DNA from: Ignavibacteria bacterium
GTDB taxonomy: Bacteria; Bacteroidota; Ignavibacteria; Ignavibacteriales; Melioribacteraceae
Assembly: GCA_011049495.1 (NCBI GenBank)
Contig: DSBF01000519.1
Location: 1 to 7,740 of the forward strand
Direction of reading: 5' to 3'
Length of the DNA stretch: 7,740 nt
Notes under the pieces: generated by a model
The model's database searches: none
Seen by the model: the letters and a program-made list of their open reading frames with translations, nothing else
What the model was told of the DNA's origin: nothing
In this document: positions 1-6,230 of the stretch, one piece after another
Numbering within the stretch: position 1 is the stretch's first letter
Layout: every line of letters begins with the position of its first letter
Made by a program: the position numbers and the translations under genes

Positions 1-65
1 ATTAAAATCATACATATCCACCCAATTTGGAATGTATTGTATGGTTTTGTGATACATATAAACGA

Positions 66-74
66 GTTATGGGC
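66..74 (+). other. Core-site-like end of an upstream attC-like element (left border of cassette 1)
   Basis: GTTATGGGC here is the exact reverse complement of GCCCATAAC at 6095-6103, at the far end of the same gene unit. In integron cassettes the bases just after the G of the core site belong to the cassette and pair with the inverse core at its other end, so this 9/9 match is the expected relation. The rest of the upstream site would lie left of the window or in the AT-rich bases 1-65, where I see no clear partner stem. Identification is by inference from the match alone. Confidence 0.45.
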
Positions 75-165
75 AAGCTAAGAAGAAAAATTCGCAGAAG
101 ACCTAAATTTGCTACATAGACAGAAGAAAAAGAAACGGCAAATTGCCCACGCACACTCAGGCACA

Positions 166-205
166 TTTGGCTACCCCACACACGGGCGACCGCTTCGTAG
201 CCAAA
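166..205 (+). repeat. Inverted repeat / leader hairpin upstream of mod
   Basis: TTTGGCTAC (166-174) and GTAGCCAAA (197-205) are perfect nine-base inverted repeats around a 22-base C/G-rich loop. The loop contains a smaller CCC...GGG pairing. The element ends about 38 bases before the -7 promoter box of mod. There is no T-run after it, so it is not a typical intrinsic terminator for + strand transcription. It may be part of the C/A-rich repeat family also found at 5936-5990, or an operator. Its role is unknown. Confidence 0.5.
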
Positions 206-216
206 AGAGCCTTCGT

Positions 217-250
217 TTTGCCACCGCACTCGAATAAAATTGTAGTTTTG
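217..250 (+). promoter_or_regulatory. Putative Bacteroidota-type promoter of the mod-res operon
   Basis: TAGTTTTG (243-250) fits the Bacteroidota -7 consensus TAnnTTTG exactly. TTTG (217-220) lies 22 bases upstream, slightly more than the usual 19-21, and is a candidate -33 box. Transcription would start a few bases after 250, leaving only about ten bases before the ATG at 268, or about 30 before the alternative ATG at 289. A short leader without a Shine-Dalgarno sequence is normal for this phylum. It is the only good promoter match in front of the operon. Confidence 0.5.
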
Positions 251-267
251 CAGATGGAATTTCAAAT

Positions 268-1551
268 ATGAATAGAAATATTATAGAAATGGACGGAACA
301 AGTCTTACACCTGAACAGGAAAAAATAAATGCAATACGACAGATTTTGCCTGAAGCATTTTGCGAAGGAAAAATTGATTGGGAAAAACTAAAAGCCACAC
401 TAGGAGAGAATATTAACTTTTCCAATGAACGCTATGTTTTAAATTGGGCAGGAAAAAGTGACGCTTTTAAAGTTTTGCAAACCCCAACTACCAAGACTTT
501 AATTCCAGTTAAAGATGAGAGTATTAAGTTTGACGAAACTGAAAACATTTTTATTGAGGGTGAAAACTTGGAAGTTTTAAAAGTGCTTCAAAAAAGTTAT
601 TTCGGTAAAGTAAAGATGATATATATTGACCCACCTTACAACACAGGAAATGATTCTTTTATTTATCCCGACAAATTCTCGGAGAGCAAAGCCGAATATG
701 AAAAACGAGTAGGCGACAAAGACGAAGAAGGTTATATGACCAAAGATGGTATGTTCAAAAAGAACAGTAAAGAAAACGGACAATACCACAGCAATTGGTT
801 AAATATGATGATGCCTCGTTTATATTTGGCAAAAAACTTACTTCGACAAGATGGAGTTATTTTCGTTTCTATTGACGATAACGAAGTGCAAAATTTGAGG
901 CTTTTAATGAATGAGGTTTTTGGAGAAGAAAATTTTGTTGGTCAGTTAATATGGAAAAGTAGACAAAACAAGGATAATAGAAATATTACAGGCTTGTCAA
1001 TTGACCACGAATATGTTTTATGCTTTTCAAAATCAAACAATGAAAGAATTTTAAAAGGTGCTGAAAGAAAAATTGAACAATATTCCAATCCAGATAATGA
1101 CCCTAGAGGTGAATGGGTTAGCGGAAATATGGTTGGTTTATTACCTCAAGAATTGAGACCAAATTGTCACTTCAACCTTATTAATCCAGAAACAGGAATT
1201 AATTATGGTAAACCCAAGATGGGATGGAGATACGATAGCAAAACGATGTCTCGTTTAATTAAAGAAAACAGAATTATTTGGCCCGAATCAAAAGATGGTA
1301 GACCACGCAGAAAGGTTTTTTTAAGCGAGGTTAGTTCTAAGCTCCCAAATTACACTTCAATCATAGGTGAAAAAATCTATACTAGAGATGGAACTAAAGA
1401 GATTGATGATTTATTTGGGCATAAATACTTTGACTTTCCTAAACCTTCAAAATTAATATCAGAATTAGTTAATCAAACTTGTGAAGATTCTGAAAACGAA
1501 ATAATACTTGATTTTTTGCAGGGAGCGGAACAACTGCCCACGCAGTATTGA
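268..1551 (+). CDS. mod: Type III restriction-modification DNA methyltransferase (Mod), N-terminal part, frameshifted
   Basis: This is the Mod subunit of an EcoP15I-like type III system. It transfers methyl groups from SAM to N6 of adenine on one strand and also gives the Res partner its sequence specificity. Seen in 427 residues: an N-terminal region ending in the family-typical L-N-W-A-G-K-S-D-A (58-66), F-I-E-G-E-N-L-E-V-L (95-104), the catalytic D-P-P-Y-N-T-G (121-127), the family block around 174-210, and a variable target-recognition region (about 230-400). In this beta-class enzyme the SAM motif follows the catalytic motif. That motif, expected as D-F-F-A-G-S-G-T-T, is reached at residue 415 but read as D-F-L-Q-G-A because the T run at 1512-1517 has six T where seven are needed. 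The last 11 residues are off-frame. ATG 268 is the only upstream in-frame ATG; ATG 289 (M-D-G-T-S) is a possible alternative start. The product as written should not bind SAM. The rest of the gene continues in the next frame to 2231; a repaired gene would encode 654 residues, normal for the family. Confidence 0.93.
   Translation: MNRNIIEMDGTSLTPEQEKINAIRQILPEAFCEGKIDWEKLKATLGENINFSNERYVLNWAGKSDAFKVLQTPTTKTLIPVKDESIKFDETENIFIEGENLEVLKVLQKSYFGKVKMIYIDPPYNTGNDSFIYPDKFSESKAEYEKRVGDKDEEGYMTKDGMFKKNSKENGQYHSNWLNMMMPRLYLAKNLLRQDGVIFVSIDDNEVQNLRLLMNEVFGEENFVGQLIWKSRQNKDNRNITGLSIDHEYVLCFSKSNNERILKGAERKIEQYSNPDNDPRGEWVSGNMVGLLPQELRPNCHFNLINPETGINYGKPKMGWRYDSKTMSRLIKENRIIWPESKDGRPRRKVFLSEVSSKLPNYTSIIGEKIYTRDGTKEIDDLFGHKYFDFPKPSKLISELVNQTCEDSENEIILDFLQGAEQLPTQY
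1512..1518 (+). other. Frameshift site in mod: T6 run (T TTT TTG)
   Basis: The six T at 1512-1517 stand where the conserved D-F-F-A-G-S-G-T-T motif needs seven (GA, seven T, GCA). Adding one T joins the 268 frame to the 1518-2231 frame without losing a residue. The heptamer T_TTT_TTG in the zero frame is also of the X_XXY_YYZ slippery form, and a -1 slip there would give D-F-L-A-G-S-G-T-T. Possible causes are a real inactivating deletion, a homopolymer sequencing error, phase variation by slippage, or programmed -1 frameshifting. A true indel or a sequencing error seems likelier than programmed recoding, since the family normally has no frameshift here. Confidence 0.85.
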
Positions 1552-2231
1552 GTTTAAATGCAATTGATGGAGGTAATCGAAAATATATTTGTGTTCAACT
1601 TCCAGAACTTTTAGACGAAAAGAGTGAGGCTTACAAGGCCAACTTCAAAACAATAGCAGATGTAAGCAAAGAACGCATTCGCAGGGTAGCAAAAAAAATC
1701 GGAAAGGAAATTCAGGAGGAAGTCAAAAAACTAGAAACAGAAATAACAAAACTGCAAGGAGAAATACCAACAGACGAAACGAAAACAGAAATAGAAAATT
1801 TGACAACAAGAATCGAACAATTAAAATCATTGGATTTAGGATTTAAAGTACTAAAATTAGAAGATAGTAATTTCAAGCAATGGCGACAAATTGAAGGCAA
1901 AGATGCAATTGCATTAGCCGAACAAATGAAGTTGTTTGTTGACCCAGTGTCAGAAAATGCCACTATTGAAAATATGGTTTACGAGTTGCTATTAAAAAGC
2001 GGGAAAGATTTAAATAGCATAATTAAGAAAAAAGATAGCTTTTATGTTATCAACGAAAACGAATTGATGCTAATGTTGGAAAAAGCAACACAAGAAATAA
2101 TTGAATTAGTAATTGCTTCAAAACCAAATAAAGTAATCGCTTTAGATAAATTATTTAAAGGTAACGACCAGTTAAAGACAAATACAGTTCTACAAATGAA
2201 AGATGCGGGAATTGAATTTAAAACGATTTAA
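1518..2231 (+). CDS. mod: Type III DNA methyltransferase (Mod), C-terminal part after frameshift
   Basis: This frame carries the remainder of Mod. It opens at the homopolymer and reads A-G-S-G-T-T-A-H-A-V-L, the SAM-binding motif I of beta-class N6-adenine methyltransferases. The family sequence S-L-N-A-I-D-G-G-N-R-K-Y follows. After it come a lysine/glutamate-rich coiled-coil-like segment (about 1690-1830), then G-F-K-V-L-K-L and D-S-N-F-K-Q-W, typical of the C-terminal part of Mod, which takes part in dimer and Res contacts in studied systems. No ATG starts this frame; a TTG at 1548 could be called as a start, but it lies inside the conserved block and is read here as an internal Leu. The piece is therefore unlikely to be made on its own. 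It ends five bases before the res start codon, so mod and res form one transcription unit. Confidence 0.9.
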   Translation, partial: AGSGTTAHAVLSLNAIDGGNRKYICVQLPELLDEKSEAYKANFKTIADVSKERIRRVAKKIGKEIQEEVKKLETEITKLQGEIPTDETKTEIENLTTRIEQLKSLDLGFKVLKLEDSNFKQWRQIEGKDAIALAEQMKLFVDPVSENATIENMVYELLLKSGKDLNSIIKKKDSFYVINENELMLMLEKATQEIIELVIASKPNKVIALDKLFKGNDQLKTNTVLQMKDAGIEFKTI

Positions 2232-2236
2232 TAGTT

Positions 2237-4528
2237 ATGAAGTTAACGTTTGACCCCAATCTTAGTTTTCAGTTAGAAGCGATTAAATCAATTACTGATT
2301 TATTTGAAGGGCAACCTTTAGAAGATTCTATTATAAACTACGATTTAAAAGAAAAACAAAAATCGTTTATTCAAGGTATAAGTAACAATTTAGTACTATC
2401 AGAAGAGCAAGTACTATCAAATCTGCAAGGCATACAGGCAAAAAATGAAATTAAAATATCAGACAAATTAGACGGAATGAATTTTTCCGTTGAAATGGAA
2501 ACTGGTACAGGAAAAACTTATGTTTATCTGAGAACAATATATGAACTGAATAAACTTTACGGTTTTAAAAAATTTGTGATTGTGGTTCCTTCGGTTGCAA
2601 TCCGTGAGGGCGTTTTGAAAAATTTAGAAATCACACACGAACATTTTCAAACATTGTACGACAATATACCTTTAAACTTTCAGGTTTACGACAGTTTGAA
2701 AGTTTCTACTCTCCGAGGTTTTGCTACTACTAACAATATTGAGGTTTTGGTTTTAAATATTGATTCGTTTGCAAAAGACGAAAACATTATCAACAAACCA
2801 AATGACAAATTAAACGGACAGAAACCTGTTGAATTCATCCAAGCAACCAATCCTATTGTAATTGTTGATGAACCGCAAAATATGGAAACTGAAAAGCGTA
2901 TTACTGCAATAGAAAATCTTAATGCTCTTTGTACGCTTCGATATTCTGCAACTCACAGGAATCAATACAACCTAACTTATAGTTTAAATCCAGTTAAGGC
3001 ATATGATTTAGGGCTGGTTAAGCAAATTGAGGTTGATTCAATAATTGAAGAAAACGCTTTCAATGATGCATTTGTTTCAGTTGTATCAATTACAGCAACC
3101 AAAACTAAAGTAACCGCAAAAGTTTCAATAAACAGTAACGAAAATGGTGCTGTAAAAAAGAAAACTGTTACAGTTAAGGTAGGTGATGATTTGTACAAAC
3201 TTTCTAACGAACGAGAAATTTATTCTAATGGTTATATTATTGAAGAAATTGATGCAGTAAACCAATGTATTTCCATTTCAAACGGAAATATTCTCTACAA
3301 AGGCGATAGCCAAGGCGGGTTAACAGATGAAGTTATGAAATTTCAAATCCGTAAAACAGTAGAAGAACATTTGAAAAAGGAAAAACGCTTGAATAAATTG
3401 GGAATTAAAGTTTTATCATTGTTCTTTATCGATAAAGTTGCCAATTACCGTCAATACGATTCAGCAGGTAATCCAATCAAAGGAAAATTTGCGGAATGGT
3501 TTGAAGAATTATATCAAGAATACATAACAAAACCAGCATTCAGTGAATTGAATAAATTCCCAGTTAAAGATATACATAACGGGTATTTCTCACAGGATAG
3601 CAAAGGAAAAGTAAAAGACACTTCGGGCGAAACCAAAGCAGATGACGATACTTACGGTTTGATAATGAAAGAAAAAGAGAAATTGTTGAATTTAGATAAT
3701 TCTCTTCGTTTTATTTTCTCACATTCTGCACTTCGTGAAGGGTGGGATAACCCAAATGTATTCCAAATTTGCACTTTAAACGAAACAAAATCAGACATAA
3801 AAAAACGTCAGGAAATTGGAAGAGGTTTGCGGTTAGCAGTTGACCAAACAGGGACAAGGACTTACGACCAAAACATTAATCGTTTGACAGTAATTGCAAA
3901 TGAATCTTATGACGATTTTGCAAAATCACTACAAAAAGAAATTGAGGATGATTGCGGTGTAGAGTTTAAAGGAAGAATTAAAAACAAAAGAGAACGTACT
4001 GCAATAAAATATAGAAAAGGTTTTGAAGCCGACCCAAAATTTTTAGAAATATGGGAGAAAATTAAAAAGAGAATTACTTATCGTGTTGACTATAAAACAG
4101 ACGAATTAATTTCTTTATCTGCAAAAGCAATTAAAGATTTGCCTGAAATAAAAGCACCTTCAATTCGCTCAACAAAAGTGCAAATAAGTATGACAGATGA
4201 AGGTGTTGGTACAATGTACGCTGGTGACAAAGTTGAATCTTATGGCGATTATTCTTGGAAAATTCCAGATGTTTTAGGTTACATTCAAAGTAAAACTGAA
4301 CTAACTCGTTCAACTATCCAAGAGATTTTGAGTAAATCCGATAGAATCGAAGATATTTTAATTAATCCACAGTTATTCTTGGATTTATCAACGCAAGCCA
4401 TCAAACGGACACTTTATGATTTGATGATTAATGGCATCAAGTATCAGAAAATTGGTGGTTCTGAATATGAAATGGCATTGTTTGAAGCCCAAGAATTAGA
4501 AGTGTATTTAAAACGACTTTTCATTTAA
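2237..4528 (+). CDS. res: Type III restriction enzyme Res, helicase part, truncated by frameshift
   Basis: This is the ATP-dependent Res subunit, which with Mod travels along DNA after site recognition and cuts when the sites are suitably oriented. The 763 residues form a superfamily 2 helicase-like motor. Walker A is M-E-T-G-T-G-K-T (87-94), the Walker B/DEAD-like motif is I-V-D-E-P-Q (209-214), and motif III is S-A-T-H (237-240). Motifs V and VI are R-E-G-W-D-N-P-N-V-F (500-509) and Q-E-I-G-R-G-L-R-L (525-533). An insertion-like, K/T-rich stretch (about 265-360) lies between the two motor lobes. Near residue 759 an extra A in the run 4510-4513 shifts the frame, and translation ends after K-R-L-F-I, before the nuclease domain. 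A repaired gene would encode about 883 residues and stop at 4889. As written, this is a motor without its nuclease. ATG 2237 follows mod by five bases. Confidence 0.94.
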   Translation: MKLTFDPNLSFQLEAIKSITDLFEGQPLEDSIINYDLKEKQKSFIQGISNNLVLSEEQVLSNLQGIQAKNEIKISDKLDGMNFSVEMETGTGKTYVYLRTIYELNKLYGFKKFVIVVPSVAIREGVLKNLEITHEHFQTLYDNIPLNFQVYDSLKVSTLRGFATTNNIEVLVLNIDSFAKDENIINKPNDKLNGQKPVEFIQATNPIVIVDEPQNMETEKRITAIENLNALCTLRYSATHRNQYNLTYSLNPVKAYDLGLVKQIEVDSIIEENAFNDAFVSVVSITATKTKVTAKVSINSNENGAVKKKTVTVKVGDDLYKLSNEREIYSNGYIIEEIDAVNQCISISNGNILYKGDSQGGLTDEVMKFQIRKTVEEHLKKEKRLNKLGIKVLSLFFIDKVANYRQYDSAGNPIKGKFAEWFEELYQEYITKPAFSELNKFPVKDIHNGYFSQDSKGKVKDTSGETKADDDTYGLIMKEKEKLLNLDNSLRFIFSHSALREGWDNPNVFQICTLNETKSDIKKRQEIGRGLRLAVDQTGTRTYDQNINRLTVIANESYDDFAKSLQKEIEDDCGVEFKGRIKNKRERTAIKYRKGFEADPKFLEIWEKIKKRITYRVDYKTDELISLSAKAIKDLPEIKAPSIRSTKVQISMTDEGVGTMYAGDKVESYGDYSWKIPDVLGYIQSKTELTRSTIQEILSKSDRIEDILINPQLFLDLSTQAIKRTLYDLMINGIKYQKIGGSEYEMALFEAQELEVYLKRLFI
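4510..4513 (+). other. Frameshift site in res: A4 run with one A too many
   Basis: The zero frame reads GTG TAT TTA AAA CGA and stops at 4526-4528. Removing one A gives GTG TAT TTA AAC GAC TTT, and the frame then stays open to 4889 with a recognisable nuclease domain. The needed change is a +1 shift. The T_TTA_AAA heptamer at 4507-4513 would favour a -1 slip, which leads to a stop within about 20 codons, so recoding is not a good explanation. A four-base run is short for a sequencing slip, which leaves a true insertion quite possible. Confidence 0.85.
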
Positions 4529-4889
4529 AGTTACAGACACTTCAAAAACTATTTATGAAGAATTTGTACCTTTAGATTCGGGTGTTGAAAGCAAATTTGC
4601 CCAAGACTGTGAATCTAGCGAACAAATTAAATTTTATTTCAAATTACCCAATTGGTTTAAAATCCCAACGCCAATTGGAAATTACAATCCTGATTGGGCT
4701 TTAGTATTTGAAGATGACAACAAAATATATTTTGTTGCAGAAACCAAAGACACAGGAACACCACAAGTTGACCTGTCAAAATTAAGCGGAGATGAGCGTT
4801 TGAAAATTAAATGTGGCGTAGCGCATTTTAACGAATTTACAGACTTGGAATATAAAGTAGTAAACAAAGTAGGTCAATTGATTGAGTAA
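4512..4889 (+). pseudogene. res: Detached C-terminal nuclease domain of Res
   Basis: In the shifted frame about 125 codons are open, and they continue the Res family sequence. They contain N-Y-N-P-D-W-A-L-V-F (P-D at 4689-4694) followed by Y-F-V-A-E-T-K (E at 4740-4742, K at 4746-4748). This is the PD-(D/E)xK catalytic motif of type III Res nucleases. There is no ATG in this frame before the motif and a TAA lies immediately upstream (4509-4511), so independent translation is unlikely. The TAA stop (4887-4889) shares its last A with the ATG of the next gene. The catalytic residues are intact, so the domain appears recently separated rather than eroded. Confidence 0.88.
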
Positions 4890-5932
4890 TGGCTAAAAAT
4901 GAAATACTGTCATATGATTATGTTATTGATTATTTAGCAAAGAATAATCGTCAAAAGCATTTGCTTTTAGGTAACGGTTTCAGTATGGCGTATGATACGA
5001 AAATATTCTCAAACAATGCCCTTTATAAGTTTATTGATTCAATTGATAATCCTTTACTAAAAAAACTCTTTTCGATTATTGGTAACAAGAATTTTGAAAT
5101 TGTAATGCAACAACTGGACAATTTTCTTGAAATTGCCGAAATTTTTGGAACAGACAAAGAACTAATTAAGAAAATAAAAGATGCGGGTAATGAACTTAAA
5201 AACAGTTTGATTGATGCTGTAAAAGGGCTACACCCTGAACACGTTTTTACAATACCTGAAGAAAAAAGTTCCGCTTGTTACAAGTGGTTAAATGAATATT
5301 TATCAAAAGGCGGAAATGTTTTTACAACGAATTATGATTTGCTTCTTTATTGGGTTCTTATGAGAAATGATTCTCAAAATCATACTGATGGTTTTGGTCG
5401 TGATAAAGAGGACGAAGAATTTGTACCTTATGATGAAGCCAACTATTCAGAACTTCGTTGGGGTAAAAATAAAAAAAATCAAAACACTCATTATTTGCAC
5501 GGTGCTTTACCGTTTTTTGATACTGGTGTTGATATAATTAAAGAAGAATATACTACAGAGCATTTTTTGCTTCAAAACATTAACGAAAGAATGTTGCATA
5601 AAGAATATCCAATTTTTGTAACATCAGGTAATGGGCGTGAAAAGTTAATGAATATAATGCATAATAAATACTTGACTTTTTGTTACGAACAATTATGTAA
5701 TATTCAGGGTTCATTAGTAACTTTTGGATTTAACTTTGGTGAATATGACGAACATATAATTGAAGCAATCAATAAAGCTGCAAAGCAAGGAACGAGAACG
5801 GGAGAAAAACTTTTAAGTATATATGTTGGTGTATATTCGGAATCGGATGCAGAACATATTGAAAGTATTAGAAAGAAATTTAAATGTAAAGTAAATCTGT
5901 TCGATTCGAAAACAGCAAAAGTATGGGATTAA
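4889..5932 (+). CDS. DUF4917-type protein with SIR2-like motifs, third gene of the operon
   Basis: The protein has 347 residues, no signal peptide and no membrane segment, so it is cytoplasmic. Its motifs, in order, are L-L-G-N-G-F-S (26-32), F-T-T-N-Y-D (145-150), Y-L-H-G-A-L (202-207) and F-G-F-N-F-G-E-Y-D-E-H-I (279-290). I recognise this set as the DUF4917 family. It parallels the glycine loop, the TxNxD asparagine, the HG histidine and the late G-F/S-x-x-x-D motif of SIR2-like NAD-binding domains used in bacterial antiphage systems. NAD binding or hydrolysis is thus an inference from motif order, not shown. The ATG overlaps the res stop by one base (TAATG), which suggests translational coupling and a shared role with the type III system. 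It could be a back-up effector acting when restriction fails, or a regulator. Unlike mod and res, its frame is intact. Confidence 0.85.
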   Translation: MAKNEILSYDYVIDYLAKNNRQKHLLLGNGFSMAYDTKIFSNNALYKFIDSIDNPLLKKLFSIIGNKNFEIVMQQLDNFLEIAEIFGTDKELIKKIKDAGNELKNSLIDAVKGLHPEHVFTIPEEKSSACYKWLNEYLSKGGNVFTTNYDLLLYWVLMRNDSQNHTDGFGRDKEDEEFVPYDEANYSELRWGKNKKNQNTHYLHGALPFFDTGVDIIKEEYTTEHFLLQNINERMLHKEYPIFVTSGNGREKLMNIMHNKYLTFCYEQLCNIQGSLVTFGFNFGEYDEHIIEAINKAAKQGTRTGEKLLSIYVGVYSESDAEHIESIRKKFKCKVNLFDSKTAKVWD

Positions 5933-6094
5933 AACCCACGCTTCACAGCCACACACATTGCCAAGCCACACAAGCCAACGCTTCAAGCTAAGCTTGTCAA
6001 AAAGTGTGTCTGTCCCAACGCACGTGTAAAACCGTAAAAAAATGTAGCAAATTTATATGTCGAATCTAAAGACACGACAGAAAATAAATAGCCA
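5933..6094. other. C/A-rich intergenic spacer with palindrome, no gene
   Basis: No coding frame is convincing. The first half is rich in CCACACA, CCAACGC and CCAAGCC words and resembles the leader tract at 143-195. It contains the palindrome CAAGCT-A-AGCTTG (5984-5996), and ACACAC (5951-5956) can pair with GTGTGT (6004-6009) around it. There is no T-run after these, so a rho-independent terminator is not evident. The second half is AT-rich and leads into the attC-like hairpin at 6095. Confidence 0.55.
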
Positions 6095-6230
6095 GCCCAT
6101 AACAAGGGGTTAATAAAATGCAGGTATCCAGCGGTTTAGGAAACTTTCTCGCTTTTTCGTAGTTTCGTAGCGTGGGACAATGAACCGTTTCAATCTCCTG
6201 CACTTTACCAACCCCCAGCCGTTATAGGAC
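6095..6230 (+). repeat. attC-like imperfect hairpin 1 (end of cassette 1)
   Basis: The outer arms are GCCCATAAC (6095-6103) and GTTATAGGAC (6221-6230). The inner arms, 6106-6124 and 6197-6215, pair over 19 positions with 16 Watson-Crick pairs. The three other positions (6112, 6113, 6118) and one in the outer arm (6098) are A/C mismatches on this strand, which become G/T wobbles on the complementary strand. Unpaired spacers of 2 and 5 bases separate the outer and inner arms. A further pairing is CGGTT (6132-6136) with AACCG (6183-6187), and the loop contains TTCGTAG twice. Length, AAC/GTT core and bottom-strand bias resemble integron attC sites, but the cores do not match RYYYAAC/GTTRRRY. Confidence 0.6.

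Larger units (their letters stand above)
1..267. other. Leader region upstream of the type III restriction operon, no convincing gene
   Basis: No reading frame here looks like a protein. The stretch holds an AT-rich start with two copies of ATACATAT (10-17 and 52-59) and a core-site-like GTTATGGGC at 66-74. Next comes a C/A-rich tract (about 143-190) with CCCACGC and CCACACA words, a nine-base inverted repeat (166-174 with 197-205), and a Bacteroidota-type promoter ending at 250. The C/A-rich tract resembles the one at 5936-5990 on the other side of the operon. I infer that the operon's own leader begins near 67, if the cassette model holds. Confidence 0.6.
67..6221 (+). mobile_element. Putative integron-like gene cassette 1 (type III R-M plus DUF4917)
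   Basis: The unit runs from the TT of GTTATGGGC (66-74) to the G of GTTATAGGAC (6221-6230). It contains mod, res and the DUF4917-type gene, all on the + strand and all ending before an attC-like hairpin, which is the usual cassette polarity. Its first bases pair perfectly with its terminal inverse core. Ordinary integron cassettes carry one gene and are usually below about 1.5 kb, so a 6.2 kb three-gene cassette would be exceptional. The cores do not fit the classical GTTRRRY consensus and no integrase is in view. Alternatives are a genomic island with a local palindromic repeat family, or another recombinase's sites. Confidence 0.4.

Noticed and set aside
1..81. Open frame on the + strand from the window edge to TAA at 79-81, which could be the C-terminus of an upstream gene
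   Set aside because: Only 26 residues, no recognisable family sequence, and it overlaps the core-site-like GTTATGGGC. Too short to support as coding.
8..265. Minus-strand 85-codon frame covering the leader
   Set aside because: It crosses the promoter, inverted repeat and C/A-rich tract, has no family motifs, and its composition follows the non-coding repeats.
1548..2231. Independent gene starting at TTG 1548
   Set aside because: The TTG lies inside the conserved Mod sequence A-V-L-S-L-N-A, and the preceding codons in the same frame complete the SAM motif. It is the rest of mod.
4507..4513. T_TTA_AAA slippery heptamer as a programmed -1 frameshift in res
   Set aside because: The nuclease domain lies in the +1 frame. 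A -1 slip runs into a stop within about 20 codons, so the classical mechanism would not rescue it.
5924..5938. TGGG...CCCA around the stop codon of the DUF4917-type gene as a terminator
   Set aside because: Only four pairs with a long loop and no following T-run.
6160..6167. TAGTTTCG inside hairpin 1 as a -7 promoter box for the nuclease gene
   Set aside because: One mismatch to TAnnTTTG, no convincing -33 box, and it is part of a TTCGTAG direct repeat in the loop. Possible but not supported.
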